Position numbers and translations under genes: made by a program. A stretch of DNA of 6,390 bases, from NCBI GenBank assembly GCA_030043505.1, contig JASHXN010000090.1, positions 1 to 6,390 on the forward strand, given 5' to 3'. Shown piece by piece: positions 1 through 5,707 of the stretch (position 1 is its first letter; the number at the start of each line of letters is the position of its first letter). The stretch comes from Thermoplasmata archaeon (GTDB lineage: Archaea > Thermoplasmatota > Thermoplasmata > UBA184). The notes under the pieces are model-generated. The model was not told the DNA's origin. It was given only the letters and a program-made list of their open reading frames with translations, and searched no databases.

Positions 1-260
1 ACGTCGGCGTTCGCGGCGAGGTGCCAGAGCTCGGTGTCGGGAGCAAAGACCGACGCGGGGGGCTCCCCGGCGCCGAGGTCGCAGGAGGTCACGGTGAGCC
101 GTTCGGCGTTCGTCGGGAGCGCCTCCCGACTGCCGGTGGAAAAGTTGTCCAGGACGTGGACGCGGTGCCCTTCGCGGAGGAGCCGCGCGACGAGGACCGA
201 GCCGATCGCCCCGGCGCCCCCGGTCACGACGACGGGGTTCGACGCGGCGTTCGGCGTCAT
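1..260 (-). CDS. NAD-dependent epimerase/dehydratase (N-terminal part, runs off left edge)
   Basis: The reverse strand reads an open frame from the ATG at 260-258 to the window edge: 86 complete codons and no stop. The translation carries a classic Rossmann nucleotide-binding N-terminus of the extended SDR family. VVVTGGAGAIGS at residues 10-21 has the G14-x2-G17-x2-G20 signature. The acidic residue ending beta-2 (D38 in VLDNFSTG) favours NAD over NADP. WHLAANAD at 79-86 matches the conserved H-LAA-ADV strand after beta-4. The family includes UDP-glucose 4-epimerases and dTDP-glucose dehydratases acting on nucleotide sugars for glycan synthesis. The catalytic S/T-YxxxK region lies outside the window, so substrate cannot be assigned. 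A TATA-like box about 30 bases upstream suggests a leaderless transcript. Seen: motifs and frame. Inferred: sugar-nucleotide role. Confidence 0.9.
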   Translation of the reverse strand, partial: MTPNAASNPVVVTGGAGAIGSVLVARLLREGHRVHVLDNFSTGSREALPTNAERLTVTSCDLGAGEPPASVFAPDTELWHLAANAD

Positions 261-285
261 AGCGGCCGCCGCACGAGTTCCAGAA

Positions 286-295
286 GGATATATAG
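286..295 (-). promoter_or_regulatory. TATA box for the epimerase gene
   Basis: The run GGATATATAG is a strong AT island in very GC-rich surroundings. On the minus strand it reads CTATATATCC, centred about 30 bases before the epimerase ATG at 260. That is the archaeal TATA-to-start distance expected for a leaderless transcript. The box is nearly symmetrical, but on the plus strand it would place a start site near 317, leaving about 27 bases of leader before the small gene at 344. It could therefore serve both directions. Confidence 0.65.
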
Positions 296-343
296 TCGGA
301 CGACCAAATGAGAGCGAGCGGCCGCGCCTCCGAGCGTGAACGG

Positions 344-568
344 ATGCGAACGTACGTTCGGATGTCATTCCACTCGGAGGGAGCTAGCCCCGTCAAGGTG
401 CTCGACGTCATGCGCGCTCTCGGATTCGAAGAGGCGTTGGGGATCCACGATTTCATCTACCAATGGAAGGACCGGACCACGATCGACGAGGTCGTCCGTC
501 TCACCAGCGAAATGCACGAGCGTCTCCACGGTCTCGACGTGAGCTACGAGATCACGACGGTCTCCTAG
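344..568 (+). CDS. small alpha/beta protein, 74 residues, unknown function
   Basis: I do not recognise this protein. I start it at ATG 344 because the likely first beta-strand (RTYVRMSFHSEG) begins there. An in-frame ATG at 308 would add a twelve-residue Arg/Ser-rich stretch of low plausibility, and ATG 362 would cut into the strand. The predicted order is strand (2-9), helix (15-27, SPVKVLDVMRALGF), strand (36-41, DFIYQW), helix (46-63, TIDEVVRLTSEMHERLHG) and strand (64-73, DVSYEITTVS). This resembles a small ferredoxin-like/ACT-like fold. There is no signal peptide, membrane segment or cysteine pair. The stop at 566-568 lies about 5 bases before the proposed winged-helix start, so the two are probably co-transcribed, followed by the GNAT gene. 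Fold is inferred from pattern only. Confidence 0.75.
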   Translation: MRTYVRMSFHSEGASPVKVLDVMRALGFEEALGIHDFIYQWKDRTTIDEVVRLTSEMHERLHGLDVSYEITTVS

Positions 569-573
569 GGGAA

Positions 574-990
574 GTGGGTCCGTTGGCCCCCGGAGACCTC
601 GACCGCGTCGAGCGGATGCTGCTGCTGCATCTCCTGGCGCACCACGGCCAGCAGGTACGCTTCGAGGCGTCGCAGTGGGTCACCGAGTTCGGGATCGCCC
701 GGCAGTTCTCGGAGGAGCCGCCCGAAACGCTGCGCCGAGCGCTCCGGACCCTCGAGATGGGCCGGATGGTCTATCGTCGGACGCAGTACGTCGTCGGCTA
801 TTCGGAGCCGAAGCACGTCTACGCGCTGACCCCGAGCGGGCATCGCAAGGCGATCGAGGTACGGACCGAACCCTCGGACGGCGGGACGGACCCGCCGTCG
901 GCCGACGCCGCGCCGCGAGGGCCCCCGTCCCGAGGCCTCGGCCAGGGCGAGGACACGCCCGCCGACGGGAGCGCCGAGCCGACGTTCTGA
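574..990 (+). CDS. winged-helix DNA-binding domain protein
   Basis: The frame encodes 138 residues from GTG 574. Alternative starts are TTG 583 and ATG 616; the latter would cut helix 1 (DLDRVERMLLLHLLAHHG, about 8-25). The first 97 residues fit a winged-helix pattern: helix 1, a second helix region (SQWVTEFGIARQFSE, 33-47), a recognition-helix-like segment (PETLRRALRTLEMG, 50-63) and a wing (MVYRRTQYVVGYSEPKHVYALT, 65-86). It closes with PSGHRKAIEVR, similar to the end of MarR/PadR-like and archaeal transcription-factor wings. Residues 98-138 are a Gly/Pro/Asp/Glu-rich tail, likely disordered. It sits between the small 74-residue gene and the GNAT gene with gaps of 5 and 2 bases, so the three look like one operon. 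A role as transcriptional regulator is inference; the target is unknown. Confidence 0.75.
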   Translation: MGPLAPGDLDRVERMLLLHLLAHHGQQVRFEASQWVTEFGIARQFSEEPPETLRRALRTLEMGRMVYRRTQYVVGYSEPKHVYALTPSGHRKAIEVRTEPSDGGTDPPSADAAPRGPPSRGLGQGEDTPADGSAEPTF

Positions 991-992
991 GC

Positions 993-1544
993 ATGCCCGT
1001 CCTCGAGGGAGCGGCCGTCCGCCTACGACCGCCCGAGCGCGCCGACCTCGAAGGGATCTTCGCGTGGTACAACGACGCCGAGATCGTCGCCCCGTACGAC
1101 CGGTTCGGGGTCGAGACGTTCGACGACTTCGCACGGTCGGTCGAGACCGCTTCGAGCGACCCGGTGTCGCTGGCGCCGCGATTCGTGGTGGAGACAAAAG
1201 CCGACCGCACCGTCGTCGGCGTCGTCGGCCATTACCGGCCGCACCCGGTCCTGGAGTTCGTGGACGTCTGGTACATTCTGGGGCACCGCGCGGCGCGGGG
1301 CCGGGGATACGGGAAGGAAGCGGTCGGTCTGCTGACCGACCACCTCTTCGCCACCGAGACGGTCGAACGGGTCGGGGCGACGTGCGACATCGAGAACGTC
1401 CCGTCGTACCGTCTGCTCGAAGGGCTGGGGTATCGGCGCGAAGGAACGCTGCGGTCGGCGTTGTTCCACCACAACGCCTGGCACGACGTGTTCGTCTACG
1501 GCGTTACGCGGGCGGAACGGGCGGGGCGGCCGCGTCCAGGGTGA
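993..1544 (+). CDS. GNAT family N-acetyltransferase, RimJ/RimL type
   Basis: A 183-residue single-domain GNAT enzyme, expected to move an acetyl group from acetyl-CoA to an amine. The N-terminus (VRLRPPERADLEGIFAWYND, 9-28) is the usual first strand and helix of the RimJ/RimL group. Strand 4 plus motif A is LEFVDVWYILGHRAARGRGYG at 87-107, where R102-G-R-G-Y-G107 is the pyrophosphate-binding R/Q-x-x-G-x-G/A loop. Motif B appears as NVPSYRLLEGLGYRREGTLR (135-154), typical of enzymes acting on protein N-termini, aminoglycosides or related amines. ATG 993 lies 2 bases after the winged-helix stop, with no clear Shine-Dalgarno, suggesting translational coupling. The 3' end overlaps the convergent AlaX gene by 41 bases. 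Family is secure; substrate is not predictable. It might acetylate a protein N-terminus or a small amine. Confidence 0.88.
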   Translation: MPVLEGAAVRLRPPERADLEGIFAWYNDAEIVAPYDRFGVETFDDFARSVETASSDPVSLAPRFVVETKADRTVVGVVGHYRPHPVLEFVDVWYILGHRAARGRGYGKEAVGLLTDHLFATETVERVGATCDIENVPSYRLLEGLGYRREGTLRSALFHHNAWHDVFVYGVTRAERAGRPRPG

Positions 1545-2262
1545 AGACGACCTTCGTTCCCCCGTCCCCGAGCGGGACCGGTGGCTCGAAGGCGACCGCG
1601 CCGATCTCTCCGGTCGTGCGGAGGTGCGTTCCGCCGCACGGGCACGTGTCGGAGGCGTCGATCTCGACGACCCGGACCGGGTCGACGTGCGGTGGCAACG
1701 GCACCAGCCCGCTCCGTTCGGAGAGCGGGTGGCGGTCCCACTCGGCCCGCGGCAGGTGCCGGATCCGGATCGACCTCGGGGTCGCCACGACCTCCCGGAC
1801 GTCGTCCGACAGCTGCGGTACGACCCCCCCGTCGAGCGCGCCGTCCAGTTCGAGCAGCGCCCGCAGGCCGGAGAAGCTCGCCTTGCGGGTGCGCCGCCCG
1901 ACCCGCGCGAAGATCCGGCCGCTGAGGAAGTGCTGCGCCGTGTGCAGCCGCATGTGACGGTGCCGTCGCTCCCAATCGACCGTCCCCTCGACCTCCTCCC
2001 CGACGTGGAGGTCGTGGCGGCCGGACGCCCCTCCCTTCAGCCGGTGCAGGACCGAGGCGCCGGACTTGCTGACGTCGACGACCTCGACGCCGGGGCGCCC
2101 GGGCGCCCCCAAGCTCCCCCGGTCCGACGGCTGGCCCCCGCCCGTCGGGTAGAAGTAGGTCCGGTCGAGGACGATCCCGCCGGGCGGGAGCGCGACGACG
2201 CGGGCCCGGAACGTGCGGACGTACGCGTCGTCGACCGTCGGAAGATAGGCGAGCTCGGTCAC
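1504..2262 (-). CDS. alaX: AlaX-type alanyl-tRNA editing protein
   Basis: This is a free-standing relative of the alanyl-tRNA synthetase editing domain, expected to hydrolyse mischarged Ser-tRNA(Ala) (some members also Gly-tRNA(Ala)) in the cytosol. I choose GTG 2262, giving 252 residues beginning MTELAYL, a typical AlaX start. Upstream in-frame sequence is antisense to PCNA and not protein-like. Motifs: PTGGGQPSD at 39-47 (glycine-rich motif of AlaX), HTAQH at 107-111 (zinc ligands H107 and H111) and CPCGGTH at 207-213 (C209 and H213 as the CxxxH pair, with an extra C207). These four residues form the zinc site of the family. Length fits the medium AlaX-M class, lacking the AlaRS aminoacylation domain. 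It is divergent from PCNA across a 97-base gap and convergent with the GNAT gene. Confidence 0.92.
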   Translation of the reverse strand: MTELAYLPTVDDAYVRTFRARVVALPPGGIVLDRTYFYPTGGGQPSDRGSLGAPGRPGVEVVDVSKSGASVLHRLKGGASGRHDLHVGEEVEGTVDWERRHRHMRLHTAQHFLSGRIFARVGRRTRKASFSGLRALLELDGALDGGVVPQLSDDVREVVATPRSIRIRHLPRAEWDRHPLSERSGLVPLPPHVDPVRVVEIDASDTCPCGGTHLRTTGEIGAVAFEPPVPLGDGGTKVVFTLDAAAPPVPPA

Positions 2263-2283
2263 GTCGAAGCGAGCGTCCCCGGC

Positions 2284-2293
2284 GAGAAAACAC
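2284..2293 (-). promoter_or_regulatory. possible TATA box for alaX
   Basis: GAGAAAACAC on the plus strand reads GTGTTTTCTC on the coding strand. It is centred about 27 bases before GTG 2262, fitting a leaderless archaeal transcript. It is a weak match to the TATA consensus but is one of the few AT-rich runs in this 97-base gap. Confidence 0.4.
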
Positions 2294-2320
2294 GCTCGGC
2301 GCGCCGTGCGTTCAAGCAAC

Positions 2321-2328
2321 CTTTTAAC
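2321..2328 (+). promoter_or_regulatory. TATA box for pcna
   Basis: CTTTTAAC is a clear AT-rich island centred about 35 bases before the GTG 2360 start. Transcription would then begin near 2350 with a leader of roughly 10 bases. This argues against the upstream in-frame starts ATG 2306 and GTG 2339, which would lie before the transcription start. Confidence 0.6.
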
Positions 2329-2359
2329 GGGGACCGTTGTGCGCCGCCGGGGCGTTCCG

Positions 2360-3091
2360 GTGTTCAAGCTTCGCATCAAGATGGAGGTCCTCCGCGAGGT
2401 CGTGGAGGTCGTGGCGACGCTCGTCAGCGAGGTCAAGCTGTCGATCTCCAAGGACGGCGCCGAGGCGAAGGCGGTCGACCCGTCCCACGTCGCGATGCTC
2501 GTGCTCAAGCTCCAGAAGGCGGCGTTCGAGGAGTTCACCGGGGAACCGACCGAGATCGGCGTCGACGTCGAGAAGCTGAAGGAGGTGCTTCGGCTCTCCA
2601 AGCCCGGGGACGTCCTGGAGCTGCAGTTCGACGGGAAGAACCGGCTCGTCGCGAGCGTCGGCCGCGTGACCCGCCAGATGGCGGTCGTCGACCCGGCGAG
2701 CATCACCGACCCGAAAGTGCCGAACGTCAGCCCGCCCGCCACGGTCGTCGTCAAGACGGAGGATATGCGCCAGGGGATCCGCGGCAGCGAGAGCTTCACC
2801 GATCACGTCACGCTCACCCTCGACCCCGAAGCGTTCACGATGCACTCGGAAGGGGACACCGACCGTCTCGACCTGCGCATCCCGAAGGAGACGCTGCCCC
2901 GGCTCGACGTGAAGGAGCCGGTGAAGAGCATGTACCCGCTTGATTTCTTCTCGGCGATGGTGAAGGCGATCTCCTCCGAGGAGGCGACCCTGCACGTCGG
3001 GAACGAGTACCCGCTCAAGGTCGAGTTCGCGATGGCGAACGGACGCGGCGAGGGCCGCTATCTGCTCGCCCCGCGGGTCGAAGAGGATTAG
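2360..3091 (+). CDS. pcn: DNA polymerase sliding clamp (PCNA)
   Basis: PCNA is the ring-shaped processivity factor that encircles DNA and tethers replicative polymerase, Fen1, ligase and RFC-loaded partners. GTG 2360 gives 243 residues starting MFKLRIK, which matches the family start and normal length (about 245). Seen features: EVKLSISKDGAEAKAVDPSHVAMLVLKL from 24 to 51 (first repeat, with the VDPSHVAM signature), an interdomain connector loop around 112-127 (PASITDPKVPNVSPPA), MYPLDFFSAMVKAISS at 190-205, and PLKVEF (218-223) followed by the C-terminal YLLAPRVEED that ends the clamp. Most archaea outside Thermoproteota use a homotrimer, and a single complete copy here is consistent with that. 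It is divergent from alaX and followed by the thiolase gene 66 bases later on the same strand. No anomaly in domain order. Confidence 0.96.
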   Translation: MFKLRIKMEVLREVVEVVATLVSEVKLSISKDGAEAKAVDPSHVAMLVLKLQKAAFEEFTGEPTEIGVDVEKLKEVLRLSKPGDVLELQFDGKNRLVASVGRVTRQMAVVDPASITDPKVPNVSPPATVVVKTEDMRQGIRGSESFTDHVTLTLDPEAFTMHSEGDTDRLDLRIPKETLPRLDVKEPVKSMYPLDFFSAMVKAISSEEATLHVGNEYPLKVEFAMANGRGEGRYLLAPRVEED

Positions 3092-3104
3092 CCCGGCCCC
3101 TGGG

Positions 3105-3120
3105 CGGCCCGCGCGGGCCG
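3105..3120. repeat. perfect 16-base palindrome between pcna and thiolase
   Basis: CGGCCCGCGCGGGCCG is its own reverse complement and can form a 6-bp stem with a four-base loop in RNA. It lies 13 bases after the PCNA stop and just before the presumed thiolase promoter. It could be a transcription-terminator-like hairpin for pcna (a TTTT run follows at 3127-3130) or a binding site for a dimeric regulator of the thiolase gene. At this GC content a chance palindrome is possible. Confidence 0.45.
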
Positions 3121-3124
3121 TGAA

Positions 3125-3132
3125 CGTTTTGA
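3125..3132 (+). promoter_or_regulatory. possible TATA box for the thiolase gene
   Basis: CGTTTTGA is the only AT-rich run in the 66-base gap and is centred about 29 bases before ATG 3158, the distance expected for a leaderless archaeal mRNA. The match to the consensus is weak. Confidence 0.4.
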
Positions 3133-3157
3133 CCGCGAGCCGGGCTCCCCGCGTCCC

Positions 3158-4363
3158 ATGACCGACCGTCCGCCGCCGCGCGTCGCGATCCTGGGCGCCG
3201 CCCGCACTCCGATCGGCCGTTTCGGGGGAGCGCTCGCCGCGTACCGTGCTCCCGAACTCGGCGTGGTCGCGGCCGCGGCCGCGCTCGAGCGCGCGGCGGT
3301 CGCCCCGAACGAGGTCGAGGAGGTCGTCTTCGGCCACGCGATCCAGGCCGGCGTCGGCCAGAATCCGGCCCGTCAGGTCCTCCGCGGGGCGAAGATCCCC
3401 GACACGGTCGGCGCGGTGACCGTGAACATGGTCTGCGGCTCGGGGATGAAGGCGCTGATGCTCGGCTCGGCGTTGATCCGGGCCGGCGACTACGACCGCG
3501 TCCTCGTCGGCGGCATGGAGAGCATGTCGAACGCCCCGTTCCTCGTCGACGCCGGCGTTCGCTGGGGCGTCCGCCCCGGCCCCCGGGTCCTGGACGACGC
3601 GATGCAGCGGGACGCGCTGATCGACGCCTACGACGAGCACGAGCTGATGGGGTTGACCGGCGAGCGCGTCGCCCAGAAGCTCTCGCTCTCGCGGGAGGAG
3701 GTCGACCGGTTCGGCCTCCGCAGCCACCTGCGGGCCTCGGCGGCGGTCGCCGCCGGCACGTTCGACGCCGAGACCGTGGCCGTCGCCCCCGACCCGCACC
3801 GGAAGACGACGGGGCTGGCCCGCGACGAGGCTCCCCGCGCCGACACGACCCTCGAAGGGCTCGCCCGGCTCAAGCCGGCGTTCGCTCCGCACGGGCTCCT
3901 CACCGCCGGCAACTCCTCCAAGCTCTCGGACGGCGCCGCCGCGCTCGTGCTCGCCAGCGAGCGCGAGGTCGCGCGCCGGCACGCGAAGCCGCTGGCGTGG
4001 CTCCACTCTTCCGAAGAGTCCGGGGTCGCCCCGAAGGACGTCATGGAGTCGCCGATCCCCACCGTCCGGCGCCATCTGGAAAAGACCGGGCTGCACCCCG
4101 GAGCGTTCGACCGGGTCGAGCACAACGAGGCGTACGCCTCCGCCTCGATCGCCGTCCAGCGCGCGTTTAACTTCGCGGACGACCGGTTCAACGTGCACGG
4201 CGGCGCGATCGCCCTCGGCCACCCGATCGGCGCCAGCGGCGCGCGCATCGTCGTGACGCTCGCCTACGAGCTCGCCCGATCCCAGGGCCACCTCGGCCTC
4301 GCGACCCTCTGCATGGGGGGCGGGAACGGCCTGAGCGTGATCCTGGAGCGGGAGACGAACTAA
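3158..4363 (+). CDS. acetyl-CoA C-acyltransferase (thiolase)
   Basis: A full-length 401-residue thiolase, which condenses two acetyl-CoA to acetoacetyl-CoA or cleaves 3-ketoacyl-CoA. All catalytic landmarks are visible: nucleophile C93 in VNMVCGSGMKA (89-99), GGMESMSNAPF in the conserved core, N323 in EHNEAYASAS (the NEAF-like oxyanion motif, with Y for F), H355 in GGAIALGHPIGASGAR, and C385 in LCMGGGNG. The N-terminal ARTPIGRFGG (15-24) is standard. Intact Cys-His-Cys shows a true thiolase rather than a non-decarboxylating SCP2-like archaeal homologue lacking these residues. The usual archaeal mevalonate partners (HMG-CoA synthase, DUF35 OB-fold protein) are not adjacent, so whether it feeds isoprenoid synthesis or fatty-acid or ketone metabolism is open. 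ATG 3158 is favoured by a TATA-like run 29 bases upstream. Its TAA shares bases with the convergent CysRS stop. Confidence 0.94.
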   Translation: MTDRPPPRVAILGAARTPIGRFGGALAAYRAPELGVVAAAAALERAAVAPNEVEEVVFGHAIQAGVGQNPARQVLRGAKIPDTVGAVTVNMVCGSGMKALMLGSALIRAGDYDRVLVGGMESMSNAPFLVDAGVRWGVRPGPRVLDDAMQRDALIDAYDEHELMGLTGERVAQKLSLSREEVDRFGLRSHLRASAAVAAGTFDAETVAVAPDPHRKTTGLARDEAPRADTTLEGLARLKPAFAPHGLLTAGNSSKLSDGAAALVLASEREVARRHAKPLAWLHSSEESGVAPKDVMESPIPTVRRHLEKTGLHPGAFDRVEHNEAYASASIAVQRAFNFADDRFNVHGGAIALGHPIGASGARIVVTLAYELARSQGHLGLATLCMGGGNGLSVILERETN

Positions 4364-5574
4364 GCCAGCGCGATCCCGAGCAACGCCTCGATCCGGCCCA
4401 AGGCGGCGCGCGCGGCGGGTCGCTCTCCCGGGGGGAGGCCCCCGGCGCTGTGGCCGACCTCCGCCGCCAGCGCCGTGACCCGCTCGCGGGCTCGGTCGCA
4501 CGCCAGGTCGCGGAGGAGGGCCCGCTCCACGTCGCGAGCGGCCTTCGCCGCGGTGCGGGCGCCGGCTGGCCCGTTCCCGTGACCGCGCAGCCACTTCCGC
4601 AGGGTCGCACGGAGCAGCCGGAACTCCTCGGCGTCCCGCTCTCCGACCCGATCGTCCCACGGGAACCGCTCTCGGAACGGCCGGCCGAGCAGGTGCCAGC
4701 GGAGCGGGTCACGACCCCGGGACGCCAGCGCGGAGCGCAGCGAGACGAGATTTCCCTGGGATTTCGACATCTTGGCGCCCCCTTCCAGGACGAGGCCGCC
4801 GTGCAGGAACACCCGGGTGAACGGCTCGCCCCGGAGCGCGAGGGCGATCTCGTTCTCGGCGAAGTGGTGCGGATACACCAGATCCCGGCCGCCGCCGTGA
4901 AAGTCGACGTGGTTGTCGAGCAGGTGGCCGGCCATCGCGAAGCACTGCAGATGCCAGCCCGGCGCGCCCCGGCCCCACAGCCCCATCCACGTCGGCAGCG
5001 GAGGCGAGACCCGCTTCCAGATCAGGAACGAGCGTTCGGAGCTGGTCGGCCCGCCGAACGGATGGCCGGGCTCCTCGACCGCGTGGCGGGCGAGGTCCGC
5101 GGTCGTCGCGAAGTTCTCTCCCGGGGGCCGCTCCGGCGCCTCGTACCGCCACTCGTCGCCGATCCGCCGCACTCGGCCGGTCTTCTCGAGCGCCCGGGCG
5201 ACCTGGAGGATCTGCGGGACGTAGGCGCTGGCCCGGGGGCGGAACGTCGGCGGGAGGTTGCCGAACGCCGCGAGGTCCCGGAAGAACGAGTGCTCCTCCG
5301 CCCGGGCGAGCGCGCGGGAGGTGAGCCCGAGGCTCGCGGCCCGCTGGTCGATCTTGTCCTCGAGGTCGGTGACGTTCATCACGTGCCGGACCCGGTACCC
5401 CTGCGCCTCCAGGACCCTCCGCGCCACGTCGAAGCAGAGGTACGTCCGCGCGTGGCCGACGTGGGCGGCGTCGTAGACCGTCGGGCCGCAGACGTACAGC
5501 CCGACCGATCCGCGGCTCGTGGCGCGCACGGCGCGCAGCTCGCCGGTGAGCGTATCGGTGAGGCGGAGGGGCAT
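4360..5574 (-). CDS. cysS: cysteinyl-tRNA synthetase family protein, lacking the usual C-terminal anticodon domain
   Basis: A class I synthetase-fold protein that activates cysteine with ATP, normally to charge tRNA(Cys). ATG 5574 gives 404 residues starting MPLRLTDTLTGEL; an upstream ATG at 5604 sits inside the likely TATA box. Seen motifs: YVCGPTVYDAAHVGHART (27-44) with zinc ligand C29 and the HIGH-type H38-V-G-H41; NVTDLEDKI; GWHLQC with C211; HGGGRDLVYPHHFAENE with H236 and E240; and K268-MSKS272. C29, C211, H236 and E240 match the four zinc ligands of E. coli CysRS (28, 209, 234, 238) in spacing. The helical DALR-like region follows the KMSKS loop, but the protein stops at IEALLGIALA. 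It lacks the roughly 55-60-residue alpha/beta anticodon-binding tail of E. coli CysRS (461 residues). An MshC-like cysteine ligase is therefore an alternative. It is convergent with thiolase (4-base overlap) and divergent from the RAM gene. Confidence 0.9.
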   Translation of the reverse strand: MPLRLTDTLTGELRAVRATSRGSVGLYVCGPTVYDAAHVGHARTYLCFDVARRVLEAQGYRVRHVMNVTDLEDKIDQRAASLGLTSRALARAEEHSFFRDLAAFGNLPPTFRPRASAYVPQILQVARALEKTGRVRRIGDEWRYEAPERPPGENFATTADLARHAVEEPGHPFGGPTSSERSFLIWKRVSPPLPTWMGLWGRGAPGWHLQCFAMAGHLLDNHVDFHGGGRDLVYPHHFAENEIALALRGEPFTRVFLHGGLVLEGGAKMSKSQGNLVSLRSALASRGRDPLRWHLLGRPFRERFPWDDRVGERDAEEFRLLRATLRKWLRGHGNGPAGARTAAKAARDVERALLRDLACDRARERVTALAAEVGHSAGGLPPGERPAARAALGRIEALLGIALA

Positions 5575-5584
5575 GAACGGCGGG

Positions 5585-5602
5585 GCGGCGGCCCCCCGCC
5601 GC
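5585..5602. repeat. GC-rich inverted repeat in the cysS promoter region
   Basis: GCGGCGG (5585-5591) and CCGCCGC (5596-5602) form a 7-bp stem with a CCCC loop. It lies between the TATA-like box and the cysS start, where an operator would block transcription initiation. In a GC-rich gap such repeats can arise by chance, so I rate it low. Confidence 0.3.
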
Positions 5603-5610
5603 ATAACCTT
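5601..5610 (-). promoter_or_regulatory. possible TATA box for cysS
   Basis: The plus-strand run GCATAACCTT reads AAGGTTATGC on the coding strand. It is centred about 31 bases before ATG 5574, giving a leaderless or very short-leader transcript. This placement supports ATG 5574 over the in-frame ATG at 5604, which lies within the box itself. Confidence 0.5.
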
Positions 5611-5635
5611 GCTCCCCGCCGACGTGCAGAGACGG

Positions 5636-5643
5636 GCTTATCC
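5636..5643 (+). promoter_or_regulatory. possible TATA box for the RAM-domain gene
   Basis: GCTTATCC is the only AT-leaning run upstream of this gene in the plus direction. It would place transcription start near 5666, leaving an untranslated leader of about 40 bases before ATG 5708. Weak match; low confidence. Confidence 0.3.
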
Positions 5644-5707
5644 GCCGGTCCCCGGCGCGCCGCTGGGCGGCAAGCTGAAGAGGCGCCCCCCTGTCGTCCG
5701 GCGCCGG

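Noticed and set aside
463..573. ATG 463 as start of the winged-helix gene
   Set aside because: The extra residues overlap the end of the 74-residue gene out of frame and look like shadow sequence (Arg/Asp/Ser-rich).
675..992. Upstream extension of the GNAT frame
   Set aside because: It overlaps the winged-helix gene out of frame and is Arg/Ala-rich. The GNAT fold begins directly after ATG 993.
993..1544. GNAT as a mycothiol synthase (MshD) partner for the CysRS-like protein
   Set aside because: MshD is a longer two-GNAT-domain protein. This is a single RimJ/RimL-like domain located far from the cysS gene, in a different transcription unit.
2263..2799. N-terminal extension of the alaX frame
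   Set aside because: The frame stays open but is antisense to pcna and Ser/Thr/Arg-rich. The family start MTELxYL fits GTG 2262, with a TATA-like run at leaderless spacing.
1624..2943. 439-residue plus-strand open frame across alaX and pcna
   Set aside because: It lies antisense to alaX and out of frame with pcna, has a low-complexity composition and no motif. It is a shadow frame.
2324..4660. 778-residue open frame on the minus strand
   Set aside because: It is antisense to pcna and thiolase, both with clear family motifs. Its translation is Arg/Gly/Asp-rich without recognisable domains. Long shadow frames are expected at this GC content.
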